Notes: generated by a model from the sequence alone, not told the origin. 64,000 bases of DNA from JAJKIV01 sp036274195 (GCA_036274195.1 DASUGD010000326.1:35232-99231), one strand, 5' to 3'. Counted from the stretch's first letter, positions 17,106-25,697 are shown. A program made the numbers and translations.

Positions 17106-17729
17106 TCACTCTGGAGGGAGTTGCGACAGCAAGCGCCTCATGATGCCGATTTCGGCGGTCTGGGCCGTGACGACATCGTTGGCGAAGACGTTGGCGTCCA
17201 CTTCCTGGCCGGCGCCTGGGGACTTGAAGAGGTCGTCGACCATCTTGAGCGCGCCGGCGTGGTGCTTGATCATGCCGTTGAGAAAGAGCCGGTCGAATGC
17301 AACGCCCTTCGCCTCGCTCAACGCCTTGAGCTCGTCGTCGGTGAGCATGCCGTCCATCCGCGTCTCGTGCCAGGAGGCCGTGTCCGGGGCGAACTGGTCG
17401 TGCCGGTGGAGCCACCCCTGCATGATGAGGATCTCGGGCACCTGCGATTGGTCGATCTTCCGCGAGAGCTTGAGCACCTGCGGATTCGCGCCATTCGTCT
17501 CCGCGATCCGCGACATCACGATGGCCTGGGCGTGGTGGGCGATCATCCCCTGCATGAACTCGACGTCCGCCTTCGTGTAGAGCGCGCCCTGCGGGATGGT
17601 GATCTCAGGGCCCATGCGGTGCTTGCTGTGATCCATGCCCGCCATTGCATTCTGTGCAAAGGCGCGCGAGGAGGCGCCGGCGAGCACGCAGACAACGGAG
17701 AACGCGATTATCGAACGAGAGGCTGTCAT
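17106..17729 (-). CDS. Secreted DUF305 four-helix protein
   Basis: 207 residues from ATG 17729; an AGGAG lies about 12 bases upstream, and the protein then starts with the Sec signal MTASRSIIAFSVVCVLAG cut near AFAQ. The DUF305 marks are both present: FMQGMIAHHAQAIVMS in the first half and NGMIKHHAGALKMV in the second, the paired Met/His-His helices of this ferritin-like family. A Met/His-rich stretch (MAGMDHSKHRMG) precedes them. Metal binding, possibly copper, is often proposed but is not shown by this sequence. Upstream partner of the LVIVD gene. Confidence 0.88.
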   Translation of the reverse strand: MTASRSIIAFSVVCVLAGASSRAFAQNAMAGMDHSKHRMGPEITIPQGALYTKADVEFMQGMIAHHAQAIVMSRIAETNGANPQVLKLSRKIDQSQVPEILIMQGWLHRHDQFAPDTASWHETRMDGMLTDDELKALSEAKGVAFDRLFLNGMIKHHAGALKMVDDLFKSPGAGQEVDANVFANDVVTAQTAEIGIMRRLLSQLPPE

Positions 17730-17910
17730 GCCGAACGTGCTCCTGAGGCGGGGCCAGCTAATGGAGCAAGCCGGCGGAGAGTGGCGCAAGGGGGGCGCCC
17801 GCGATCACGAACGAATACGTCGTGAGCCTCCGGGTTGTTGATGCTCATCCGCAGGGCAGGTGCGACCATGAGACATACTTTCACACGAGAGCACTTCTCG
17901 ATCGCGTCAC

Positions 17911-18498
17911 ATGTTCCAGACCACGATGGAATCAACAAACACGCAGCCGCGTCTTGAAACCGATCGCTTGATTCTGCGCATGCCTTCGCTCGATGATCTC
18001 GATCGTTGGGCCGAGATGATGGCGGACGAGAATGCGGCGCGGTTCATCGGCGGTGTCGCGCCGAAGACCATCGTCTGGCGAATGATCATGCAGATGGTCG
18101 GCGCCTGGGAGCTGACGGGTATCTCGATGTTCTCCATCATCGAGAAGGCGAGCGGCAAATGGGTGGGCCGCGCTGGACCATGGCAACCGTTCGCGTGGCC
18201 GGGCACCGAGGTTGGTTGGGCTTTGCATCCCGACGCCTGGGGCAAAGGCTACGCGCTCGAGGCCTCGGTTGCGTCGCTGGATTACGCGTTCGACATGCTG
18301 GGTTGGTCGACGGTGATTCATCTCGTCAATCCGCTGAACCTTCGCTCGCGACGTGTCGCCGAGCGACTTGGAGCGACGCTGAGCGGGGAGGCACGCATGC
18401 CGCCGCCACTGGATCACGAACTAGTCGATGTGTGGGGTCAGACTCGCGATGAGTGGCGAGCCAACCGTCAACGATTCGCGCCGCCTAACGATCGCTGA
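17911..18498 (+). CDS. GNAT-family N-acetyltransferase (RimJ/RimL-like)
   Basis: 195 residues. The GNAT elements are LETDRLILRMPSLDDLDRW at the start, EVGWALHPDAWGKGYALEA (strand 4 and the acetyl-CoA pyrophosphate loop, here with W-G-K-G-Y-A) and VNPLNLRSRRVAERLGA at the end. This fits RimJ/RimL-type enzymes that acetylate proteins or small amines; the substrate is unknown. The start could also be the ATG at 17926. Its last codons overlap the octamer GCCTAACG, and the 99 bases that follow look like an attC site, so the gene may have arrived as a cassette. Confidence 0.88.
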   Translation: MFQTTMESTNTQPRLETDRLILRMPSLDDLDRWAEMMADENAARFIGGVAPKTIVWRMIMQMVGAWELTGISMFSIIEKASGKWVGRAGPWQPFAWPGTEVGWALHPDAWGKGYALEASVASLDYAFDMLGWSTVIHLVNPLNLRSRRVAERLGATLSGEARMPPPLDHELVDVWGQTRDEWRANRQRFAPPNDR

Positions 18499-18581
18499 AG
18501 CTGGCAAGCGCCTGGACCGAGAGCTCGGCGGTGGCGGGATGAGCCGCCTCTCCTCGTTCGCAGCCTAACTCAGGCGTTAGA
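18483..18581 (+). repeat. attC-like site after the GNAT gene
   Basis: It begins with the core GCCTAAC inside the gene's last codons and ends with CTAACTCAGGCGTTAGAG, which has the form of a cassette attC right end. The two halves are partly complementary (CTGAAGCTGGCAAGCG against the reverse of the right arm). Length 99 bp is normal for attC. The last base of the right core is G instead of a pyrimidine. Confidence 0.5.
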
Positions 18582-18624
18582 GATCGACAGCCCACGCTCA
18601 TCGCCTGCCCGCGCGCGCGTAGCG

Positions 18625-18690
18625 GCACCGAAAAAACGAACCCTGCCGATGCGAGGGCGGCGCTCTCGAGCGATGGTCGAGTGGCGGCTT
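18625..18690 (-). pseudogene. Relic of a Tat-signal coding region like that of the 20.7-22.1 kb oxidoreductase
   Basis: About 45 bases here (GCACCGAAAAAACGAACCC...GGCGGCGCTCTCGAG on the plus strand) match 21976-22023 with only a few changes. That region encodes the twin-arginine signal of the Gfo/Idh/MocA protein. In minus-strand translation both read LESAAxASAGFVF. The rest of the gene is absent here, so this is a decayed piece or a separately recruited signal region. Confidence 0.5.
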
Positions 18691-18732
18691 GACACAACGT
18701 TAGCTACCTAACATCATTGTTAGGTGGCTAAC
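18689..18732 (+). promoter_or_regulatory. Probable MarR operator and promoter: paired GTTAG-N4-CTAAC palindromes
   Basis: A TTGACA box (18689-18694) is followed by two 14-base palindromes, 18699-18712 and 18719-18732. Each is GTTAG-N4-CTAAC, and they are also inverted repeats of each other with one mismatch. The second overlaps the GTG start at 18724. A MarR dimer bound here would block its own promoter, the usual autoregulation of the family. If the -10 is near 18712-18718, the mRNA would begin close to the GTG, so leaderless translation is possible (inference). Confidence 0.7.
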
Positions 18733-19185
18733 AATACCAGCGGTTCTGAGCGTGGAACGGTCGGGTCATGGACGAAGCGATGCTATCTGGCGGGCCGCAT
18801 CGCGATGGAGGCCGCGCTTCGTCCGTACGATCTCGGGGCAACCCAATGGTATGTGCTGCATCGACTGGCGCACGACGGGCCGACGATGCAGCGCGACCTG
18901 TTGCGAGCACTCCAGGTCGAACGCGCGACGCTCAGCGTCGTCGTCGGCACACTGGTGCGGAAAGGTCTTATCGAGCAAGTGCCTGATCGCGTCGATCAGC
19001 GACAGAAACTCCTCCGGATGACGCGGGCCGGCGTCCGACTGTGGGACAAGCTCCCGGACTTGAGTTTCATCCATAAGACCGCGTTCGATGGCATCGACAG
19101 CGCCGATATCGCGGCTGCCATCCGAGTGCTTCGGACCGCTACCGAACGTCTCGAGAATTATTCGCGACAAGGAGCGGACACATGA
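18724..19185 (+). CDS. MarR-family transcriptional regulator
   Basis: 153 residues from GTG 18724. The winged helix is visible: LGATQWYVLHRLAHDGP, then MQRDLLRALQVERATLSVVVGTLVRKGLIEQVPDRVDQRQKLL, with the wing DxRxK-like DRVDQRQK and ending MTRAGVRLWDKL. It should bind the double palindrome that overlaps its start and repress itself together with the downstream dehydrogenase; a phenolic or similar ligand would release it. No Shine-Dalgarno sequence is seen. Its stop overlaps the next start as ATGA. Confidence 0.88.
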   Translation: MANNTSGSERGTVGSWTKRCYLAGRIAMEAALRPYDLGATQWYVLHRLAHDGPTMQRDLLRALQVERATLSVVVGTLVRKGLIEQVPDRVDQRQKLLRMTRAGVRLWDKLPDLSFIHKTAFDGIDSADIAAAIRVLRTATERLENYSRQGADT

Positions 19186-19997
19186 CGATTCTGATAACGG
19201 GCGTAACCGGCCTTGTAGGGAGCCGTCTTCTCCCGCGTCTCGTGGAGGCGGGTTTCGATTGCCGCGCCCTCGTGCGCGGCGGCAAAGACGTTCCCCGTGG
19301 TGTCACGCCGACCGACGGCGATCTATTGGATGCTGAATCGCTTGGCCGCGCAGTCTCGGGCGTTTCAGCGATCGTCCATCTTGCCGCAGTGTTTCGCATT
19401 GCAGACGCCGATCTGATCTGGAAGAGCAATCTCGAAGGTACGCGCAACCTCATTGCCGCCGCGAAAGATCATGCGCCGACGGCCCGGTTCATCATGTCGA
19501 GCACCAGCAACATCTACGATGCAAACAGCACGCGCCCAGGGCGCGAAGACGATGCCGTCGAGCCGACACACGCATATCCGGCCAGTAAGCTCGCTGCCGA
19601 GAACGAGCTCCGAGCGAGTGGTCTCGATTGGACGATTCTGCGGCTCGGCTTCGTGTACGGCGACAAGGATGGTCATCTGGAGGCGTTACCCCACCATGCA
19701 GCCGATGCGAAATGGCATCCCGCCAAGACCATGAGCACGATCCACCATCGCGATATTGCGACTGCCATCCGTCTCGCGCTGACCGGTGCAATGGACGGTC
19801 GCGTCGTCAACATTGTCGACGAGGCGCCGCTCTCGATGTATGAGCTCGCCCAGCTCGTCGGCGAACGCCTGGAATCGTCGTCCGAACCGCTGGTCGACCC
19901 ATGGCACCTCCATCTTGATGGCTCGCTCGCACGCAGCCTCGGCTTTCAACCGACTGTGCGAACCGTCTATCAGGCCGCCCAGGAGAATCTCCTGTGA
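19182..19997 (+). CDS. Extended SDR: NAD-dependent epimerase/dehydratase-like protein
   Basis: 271 residues. Rossmann motif ITGVTGLVGSRLL (G-x-x-G-x-x-G) at residues 5-17, VSAIVHLAAV (the NNAG-like strand), the serine in FIMSSTSNIYD, and the catalytic YxxxK in AYPASKLAAE. The substrate-side half is typical of epimerase or ketoreductase-like enzymes; the exact reaction cannot be read from the sequence. It overlaps the MarR gene by 4 bases and is its probable target. Confidence 0.88.
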   Translation: MTILITGVTGLVGSRLLPRLVEAGFDCRALVRGGKDVPRGVTPTDGDLLDAESLGRAVSGVSAIVHLAAVFRIADADLIWKSNLEGTRNLIAAAKDHAPTARFIMSSTSNIYDANSTRPGREDDAVEPTHAYPASKLAAENELRASGLDWTILRLGFVYGDKDGHLEALPHHAADAKWHPAKTMSTIHHRDIATAIRLALTGAMDGRVVNIVDEAPLSMYELAQLVGERLESSSEPLVDPWHLHLDGSLARSLGFQPTVRTVYQAAQENLL

Positions 19998-20066
19998 CCA
20001 TGAATCACGACCGGCTGGATCACGGTCCTGGTAGTGGACCGCGATCCATAGCTCGAGCCTAACGAC

Positions 20067-20624
20067 ATGGGACTGCTGACTTTCAGCATCAATGTGACTC
20101 TGGACGGATGCGTCGACCATCGGGAAGGAATCGCCAACGACGAGACGCACGCCTTCTTCACCCGGTTGATGGACCAGAGCGGCGCGATGCTCTGGGGCCG
20201 AGTCACGTACGAAATGATGGAGGACTACTGGCCAGCGGTCGCTCGCGGTGATGAGGCGGCGCCGCCCGCGCTGCGCGAGTGGGCGGTCAAGCTGGATGCC
20301 AAGCCGAAGTACGTCGTGTCTTCGACGCGAACCGACTACCCGTGGACCAACAGCCACCATATCGCCGGCGACCTCGCCACCGGCGTGCAGGAGCTCAAGG
20401 ACGCCACGCCAGCCGGCGTGCTCCTCGGGAGCGGCAAGCTTGCGACTGAACTGGACAGGCTGAATCTCATCGACGAGTACAAGTTCCTCGTTCATCCAAG
20501 GATTGCCGGCCACGGCCCAACCCTTTACCAGAGCGGACTACTCGGCACGCGGCGGCTCGACCTCGTCTCGGCGACGCCGCTCCAGTGCGGCGCAGTCGCC
20601 ATACACTACCGGCGCGCTCGCTGA
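20067..20624 (+). CDS. Dihydrofolate reductase-like protein (RibD C-terminal domain family)
   Basis: 185 residues with LLTFSINVTLDGCVDH at the start, GAMLWGRVTYEMMEDYWPAV in the middle, and VLLGSGKLATELDRLNLIDEY plus the FLVHPRIAGHGPTL strand near the end. These are the usual marks of stand-alone RibD_C proteins, which are NADPH-dependent reductases of unknown substrate. It follows the SDR gene by 69 bases in the same direction, with a GCCTAACG octamer directly before the start; it may belong to the MarR operon. Confidence 0.88.
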   Translation: MGLLTFSINVTLDGCVDHREGIANDETHAFFTRLMDQSGAMLWGRVTYEMMEDYWPAVARGDEAAPPALREWAVKLDAKPKYVVSSTRTDYPWTNSHHIAGDLATGVQELKDATPAGVLLGSGKLATELDRLNLIDEYKFLVHPRIAGHGPTLYQSGLLGTRRLDLVSATPLQCGAVAIHYRRAR

Positions 20625-20684
20625 GTCCATGCAGCACAGCGTTCCTTGACTCTGTCCCCACTCCTCGCAACGAGCTAGGGCTCC

Positions 20685-22055
20685 CTAGAGCGATGGTCTC
20701 TCTTCTCTCCATTTTCCACGCGTAAAATCCGGGAACTTCACCGGCGCGCTCCCCTTCGCGACCGACATCTCGCTCAGCGGTCCCGGCGCCGACCACGCGG
20801 CTGCGTCGTAGACGTCGAAGTCCGGAACCAGTCCCTCTCGCAGGCACTGGACGAGTCGGAAGGCCATCACGTAGTCCATCCCGCCGTGACCACCACTGCG
20901 CGCTTTCTCGCCCAACTCGCGCCAGAGCGGGTGTTCGTATCTGGCCTTGTAGCTGTCGATCGAGGCCCAGCGATCCTCCTCGCCCTCGCCTTCGATATAG
21001 ATGCGCGGCGGGTAGTCCTCGAAGATCGCGTTGGTGCCCTGAATCGAGTTGATGCGCGAGTACGGTCGCGGCGACGAGACATCATGCTCGAGACGAACCG
21101 TCCGCCCCTTCATCGTCTTGATGAGCGACGTGTTCAGGTCCCCCGTGACGTACCGCTCCTTCCACCTTGGAGAATCGGCCGGCTCATGGTCCCTGCGCCA
21201 CTTGGTGAGACCGAGCTCGCGTGTGCTCATCGACACCATGTGGTCGAAGGCATCGCCGCGGTTGATCCCGAGCATGAACGCGACGGGGCCGAGTCCGTGC
21301 GTGGGATACAGGTTGCTGTTGCGCAGGGTGTGATGCCGGCGACGCCACAGCCCCTCATCCCTGGTCTCGAACAGAATCGAGCGCAGGTCGTGGTTGTACG
21401 CAGCACCGGCGTGCTTGAGCTCACCGAACACGCCGCTCTTCACCATCTGGAGGACGAGCAACTCGTTGTACCCGTAGTTGCAGTTCTCCATCATCAGACA
21501 GTGTCGCCGCGTGCGTTCGGACGTGTCGACGAGCTTCCAGCAATCCTCGAGCGTGTAGGCAGCAGGCACCTCGGTGGCGGCGTGCTTCCCCGATTCCATC
21601 GCCGCCAGCACCACCGGCACGTGGAATTCCCACGGCGTGGCCGTGTACACGAGGTCGATGTCGTCGCGTCGCACGAGGTCGCGGTACGCCTCGGGGCCGC
21701 TGGTAAAGCGCGCCGGCTCGTAGTCGTGCCCGGCCTTCCGCATCTGCTGGACCGCGAGCTCCACCTTCTCGGGCACGGTGTCACAGAGCGCGGTGATTCG
21801 CACGTTAGGCACGCCCGTCCACTCGCCGAGCACCGAGCGTCCGCGGAGCCCGGTCCCGACGATCGCGATGCGTACGGTCTCGCGTGGCTCGAACGGGACA
21901 CCGGCCATCGACGCCGCATTCGTCTCAGGTTCGGTGACGCGGTCGATGGCTGCGTCAGCGGCATCGGCGGCCGTGGCATTGGCACCGAAAACGAACCCCG
22001 CCGATGCGACGGCGGCGCTCTCGAGAAAGTCTCGGCGAGACGGGTGTCGAGTCAT
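20685..22055 (-). CDS. Tat-exported Gfo/Idh/MocA protein resembling GH109 alpha-N-acetylgalactosaminidases
   Basis: 456 residues from ATG 22055, giving the Tat signal MTRHPSRRDFLESAAVASAG. The NAD-binding fold begins RIAIVGTGLRGRSVLGEW. The body has the long conserved stretches of GH109 enzymes: ATPWEFHVPVVLAAMESGKH, EVPAAYTLEDCWKLVDT, MMENCNYGYNELLVLQMV, NLYPTHGLGPVAFML and GDLNTSLIKTMKGRT. GH109 enzymes remove terminal alpha-GalNAc by an NAD-dependent mechanism; some relatives have other sugars as substrates. The next gene on this strand, an M1 peptidase, lies upstream, with 26 bases between them. Confidence 0.85.
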   Translation of the reverse strand: MTRHPSRRDFLESAAVASAGFVFGANATAADAADAAIDRVTEPETNAASMAGVPFEPRETVRIAIVGTGLRGRSVLGEWTGVPNVRITALCDTVPEKVELAVQQMRKAGHDYEPARFTSGPEAYRDLVRRDDIDLVYTATPWEFHVPVVLAAMESGKHAATEVPAAYTLEDCWKLVDTSERTRRHCLMMENCNYGYNELLVLQMVKSGVFGELKHAGAAYNHDLRSILFETRDEGLWRRRHHTLRNSNLYPTHGLGPVAFMLGINRGDAFDHMVSMSTRELGLTKWRRDHEPADSPRWKERYVTGDLNTSLIKTMKGRTVRLEHDVSSPRPYSRINSIQGTNAIFEDYPPRIYIEGEGEEDRWASIDSYKARYEHPLWRELGEKARSGGHGGMDYVMAFRLVQCLREGLVPDFDVYDAAAWSAPGPLSEMSVAKGSAPVKFPDFTRGKWREERPSL

Positions 22056-22081
22056 GTCGCGGAAATTGAGAGGTGAACGAC

Positions 22082-23740
22082 CTATCGTGCCCGCTCGAAC
22101 GTCGCGTCCATCAGCACCCACAGGTTCGGATCCAGTCGCACATCGTTAGGCTCCGACGGCACGTCGATCCGAAACGCATTTGCCTTCGCGATCATCTCCA
22201 CCCGATGAATCGTCGGCGCCGCCTCCTTCGACGCGTACACCGCCACCTCCACCGGCATTCTGAACACACTCCCATCCGTCTGCACCTGATCGAGCGTGAT
22301 GCGCACCTGCTTCGCACGTGCATCGTACGTCCACCCCCCGGCCACCTTCAGCGTCCCCGGCTTGTACAGCCACTCGTCGAAGAACCACCCGAGATCCCGG
22401 CCGGACGCATCCTCCATCGCCCGCCGAAAATCCGCCGTCGTCGCGTTCGCGTTGAAGTGCTGCCGGTAGTACGACCGGATACCGCGCTGGAACGCCTCGT
22501 CGCCGATCACGCCCCGCAACATGTGCAGCGTCCAGCTCCCCTTCTGATACGTGTGCGAGCTCGTCACATCCTCCATGCGACTCAGATTCCTGTGGACGAT
22601 CGTGTAGTCCGGATGCGTCGCGGCGAACGTCGCGACGGTCTGGCGGCTGCTCAACATCCCCCGCACGAACTCGTCCCGGCCATACGCGTGCTCGATGTAC
22701 AGCTGCGTGAAGTACGTCGCGAACCCTTCGCTCAGCCAGACGTCGTCCCAGTCGGCCTCCGTGACCGCGTTGCCGAACCACTGATGCGCGATCTCGTGAA
22801 TCACGACGTTCCGCCACCTGACGCTCGGCGTATCCGTCACCGAATTCTCGCCGTACATGATCGCCGACGCGGCCTCCATCCCGCCGCTCACGGTGCTCGA
22901 CTGGACGTTCGCGAGCTTCTCGTACGCGAACGGGCCGACGTAATCGCTGAAGAACGCGAGCACACTCCGGGTCGGCGTTGCGAAGTCGGCGAATCCAGCG
23001 TCGCGATCCTGCGCATACACCCACGTCTCGATCGGCTTGCCCTCGAACGTGTCCACCAGCTGCACCGCAAAGCGCGCGACGCCGAGCGTGAAGAGCCAGG
23101 GCGCGATCGGGACGGAATTCCTCCAGTGCGTGAGTCGTCGTTCGCCGGGCAAATCCGTCACCTCCACCCGCAACCCATTCGACACGACCTGATAGTGACT
23201 CGGCGCGGTGACAATGAACTCGCTCGTGGCCTTGTCGTATGGATGGTCGATGGTCGGCAGCCACTGCCGCGCCTTGTCAGGCCAGTTGTCGCTGAAGAAG
23301 GTGCGGTCACCGTACCTGTTCTTCTTGATGGCGAGGCCGGACGCGGGCGTTCCCGAGTAGCGCACGACCACGCGAGAGCGCTGCTGCGCGGCGGGGGCGG
23401 CCGCGAGCGGAATGAGCAGCTCGTCGTTCGCGTGCGTGAACGATACCGCCGCGCCGTCCATCGTGACGGCGGACACCTGCATCCCCTTGCCGCCGTGTGC
23501 GGCGTCGGCCTTGGCGAGATCCAGTCGGACCGATCGAACGTCAGGCGCGAGGAAGCGCAGGTCCAGCGTCATCTCGCCGACGATCGCATCGCTCGTGTCC
23601 GACAGCTCGATGCGAAAGGCGTAGTTGAGCGCATCGATGCCGGGGTTCTTCGGATACGTGTCGAACGCCGCTGAGGGCGCGGCGGCGAGTGACACGAGCG
23701 TCGCGAGTCGGCCGGCGATCGCGGGCAGGTGAAGCATCAT
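22082..23740 (-). CDS. Secreted M1-family metallopeptidase
   Basis: 552 residues with a Sec signal (to about residue 25). The zinc site is VIHEIAHQWFGN plus LSEGFATYF, that is HExxH-x18-E, at about residues 290-320. The exopeptidase motif reads SGGMEAAS in place of the classical GAMEN, and the catalytic Tyr is likely in SHTYQKGSW. The N-terminal domain is the usual M1 beta-saddle, while the C-terminal ARM-like domain is short, ending DLGWFFDEWLYKPG. Expected to remove N-terminal residues from peptides in the periplasm or outside. Two in-frame ATGs lie at the start (23740, 23737). Confidence 0.9.
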   Translation of the reverse strand: MMLHLPAIAGRLATLVSLAAAPSAAFDTYPKNPGIDALNYAFRIELSDTSDAIVGEMTLDLRFLAPDVRSVRLDLAKADAAHGGKGMQVSAVTMDGAAVSFTHANDELLIPLAAAPAAQQRSRVVVRYSGTPASGLAIKKNRYGDRTFFSDNWPDKARQWLPTIDHPYDKATSEFIVTAPSHYQVVSNGLRVEVTDLPGERRLTHWRNSVPIAPWLFTLGVARFAVQLVDTFEGKPIETWVYAQDRDAGFADFATPTRSVLAFFSDYVGPFAYEKLANVQSSTVSGGMEAASAIMYGENSVTDTPSVRWRNVVIHEIAHQWFGNAVTEADWDDVWLSEGFATYFTQLYIEHAYGRDEFVRGMLSSRQTVATFAATHPDYTIVHRNLSRMEDVTSSHTYQKGSWTLHMLRGVIGDEAFQRGIRSYYRQHFNANATTADFRRAMEDASGRDLGWFFDEWLYKPGTLKVAGGWTYDARAKQVRITLDQVQTDGSVFRMPVEVAVYASKEAAPTIHRVEMIAKANAFRIDVPSEPNDVRLDPNLWVLMDATFERAR

Positions 23741-23824
23741 GGTCGGTTCGCTTCCGATCGAGGGAGCCTCGAAGCGCCGGAGTCCGCCGCCGACGCGGCC
23801 GAGTTGACGCGTTAGGCGCGGGCG

Positions 23825-24322
23825 CTACTCGGCGGCTTCGAGAGCGGGGTTGCCATCCAGGAACTTGAGCGTGAAGCGCATGGCGGCGATCCGCCAGGTC
23901 GGTTGGGGTGACGTGGTGTCGCGCGCGAGCTGGAAATCGTAACTGCCCACGAACACACGCGTGTTGCGCCCGTCCCTCCGGGCGCGGTAGTGATAGGCGA
24001 TGCCGTAGCAGGATGCGGCGGCCCGGTTGCCAGTCGCGTGGACCACGAAGTTGCCGGCCTGGTGGTGCAGGTGTTCGACCCCGGCGAGCCCGGTCCGCCA
24101 TCCATCGACGATCTCGGTCGCGTGTTTGGAGCTCACGGGCCCCGCGCCGACGGAGCTCATGTCGAACTCCACTTCGGGAGCGAAGCACGCTTCAACGGCC
24201 GGCCAGTCCTTGCGGTCGGTGGCGAGAAAGAGCTCGGTGAGCCGGTCGATGATGCGCTCGCGGTCCAGGAGATCGGCGAGAGTGGACGGCGAGGCGGTGT
24301 CGCTTGGGAAGGTTTCGGGCAT
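23825..24322 (-). CDS. SnoaL/NTF2-like protein
   Basis: 165 residues from ATG 24322 (a longer reading from 24361 is possible). The fold marks are the first helix LADLLDRERIIDRLTELFLA, then DWPAVEACFAPEVEFDMSS, HLHHQAGNFVVHATGNRAA, RVFVGSYDFQLAR and WRIAAMRFTLKFLDGNPAL, as in SnoaL-like (PF13577-type) proteins. Members are small enzymes or binding proteins with diverse roles; no specific function can be given. It lies 84 bases upstream of the M1 gene on the same strand. Confidence 0.82.
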   Translation of the reverse strand: MPETFPSDTASPSTLADLLDRERIIDRLTELFLATDRKDWPAVEACFAPEVEFDMSSVGAGPVSSKHATEIVDGWRTGLAGVEHLHHQAGNFVVHATGNRAAASCYGIAYHYRARRDGRNTRVFVGSYDFQLARDTTSPQPTWRIAAMRFTLKFLDGNPALEAAE

Positions 24323-24710
24323 TGATGTGACGGCTCGAACGAGAGGTGGTTCGTAAGGCACCAGCGATCCGCATGCGGAGGCGGATCGAATGAATCAGCG
24401 GCGTTTGTACGGAAAGTACAGGCGACGAGGCGCGGTGTCTCCTCGATGGTCGGCTGCCTATGATCGTTCGTTTGATGACTCGGGCGGCGAGCGCGTGGTT
24501 GTGATCGATGCTGCGCCGCGCGGACGCCTGTCGGCGGCTGTATCCAAGGGCTCGCAGGATGTTCCGAGGTCCGTGTGAACGGAATCATCGCTTCATCAAC
24601 TACTTAGCCGCATGGTGCGTTGAGTACGTCGGGCCCTATCTTGCGACCTGTGGACTGATGAGATGATTCACCGCTCGTCGCAGCGAATCGCCAGAATTGT
24701 ACGGACTTCT
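24323..24710. other. Divergent intergenic region, no gene recognised
   Basis: 388 bases between the divergent SnoaL-like gene and the lipoprotein gene. Several short open frames exist but none resembles a protein I know. No clear terminator, riboswitch or palindrome was seen. Promoters for both flanking genes should lie here. Confidence 0.4.
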
Positions 24711-25628
24711 ATGCGCACGGTCCTTACAATCGCCGCCTTCGTCGCTGTAGCGTGCGACGCGCCAGGCCGCCCCGGGCCACCGGTGCGCCTCGCCGTTGCG
24801 AGTGGCACCGATACAGTCGTCATCAATGGTCAGCGAGCCACGTCGCTTCCGGTCCTTGCGATCGACGCCCACGGGCGTACCGCGAGCGTTGCTGCGATCC
24901 GCTACGAGCTCGCAGGTGGCATACACGTTCCGCTCTCGCCCGACGGTGAGGTGACCTGCTCGCAAGCTGGCGACCTCGTCGTCCGTGCCTCTCTGGCGAG
25001 CCTCGACACGCGTCTGTCGGTGCTATGCCGGCCCGTCGAACACGTCCGCATACCCGGACCGATTCAGTTTGTCCTCGGCGATTCGGCGCTCGGTCGGCCG
25101 CGGGACCTTCCGGTTGAAGCGTATGGCAGGGATGGACGAGCCGTCGCCCTCATCGCAGCGAGCGTCGGCATAATGAACCCGGCGATCGCGTCGCTCTCCC
25201 GCCTCACAATGACTCCGCACCAACCGGGTGCGACGCTCGCTTGGGCTTACGTCGGCGAGCGCGAAGCCCGTATCGGAGTGCACGTGTACCAGCGTGTGGA
25301 TGGACTCAACGCACTCGATACCATCACGCGCATCGTGCCGAAGCGCCGGCTCATCGCGGTGCCCCTTCGGCTGGCAGCGGGCGAGGTACTCCGTCAGCAC
25401 TTGCCTCCAGGCAGTTGGATGCTTTCGATGCTTCCTGAAGACGATCGCGACCCGACTCGCGTCCGCCTTCGGGTGGAGGGCGCCACGTGCAACCCGGTAT
25501 TGACGACCCGGCGGCTCATTTGCGGTTCCCGCCTCGGAGCGATGGTCGTCGTTTACCGTCCGCCGGGATCAGCCGACCCGCCAAGGGCGCCGGGCGACCT
25601 CCTCATCCGATGGATGGACGGCGAGTAG
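24711..25628 (+). CDS. Lipoprotein with Ig-like domains, function unknown
   Basis: 305 residues from ATG 24711; an in-frame ATG at 24663 would put a charged leader before the signal. The signal MRTVLTIAAFVAVAC ends in a lipobox Cys. The mature part is strand-rich with a VINGQRATSLPVLAIDAHGR motif and a second DLPVEAYGRDGRAV motif, as in bacterial Ig-like surface proteins with two repeats. The C-terminal third (GEVLRQHLPPGSWML onward) has Cys pairs. No enzymatic motif. Directly after it begins a relic of a kinase 3' end. Confidence 0.7.
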   Translation: MRTVLTIAAFVAVACDAPGRPGPPVRLAVASGTDTVVINGQRATSLPVLAIDAHGRTASVAAIRYELAGGIHVPLSPDGEVTCSQAGDLVVRASLASLDTRLSVLCRPVEHVRIPGPIQFVLGDSALGRPRDLPVEAYGRDGRAVALIAASVGIMNPAIASLSRLTMTPHQPGATLAWAYVGEREARIGVHVYQRVDGLNALDTITRIVPKRRLIAVPLRLAAGEVLRQHLPPGSWMLSMLPEDDRDPTRVRLRVEGATCNPVLTTRRLICGSRLGAMVVVYRPPGSADPPRAPGDLLIRWMDGE

Positions 25629-25637
25629 CCTCATGGG

Positions 25638-25697
25638 TCGGATCCGCGGTTCACGACCATCATGGCCAGGAGAGTCGAAGGCCACCGCGTGAAGTGA
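25638..25697 (+). pseudogene. Relic of a kinase-TPR gene 3' end
   Basis: About 60 bases match 7078-7137, the very end of the kinase-TPR gene, including the stop codon: both translate as DPRFxxIMARRVEGxRVK and a stop, with about seven base changes. Nothing of the rest of the kinase lies upstream; instead the lipoprotein gene ends 10 bases before. It is a leftover of a lost kinase paralogue. Confidence 0.7.

Noticed and set aside
24390..24578. 62-residue ORF in the 24.3-24.7 kb gap
   Set aside because: Arg-rich, no start signal, no similarity to any family I know.
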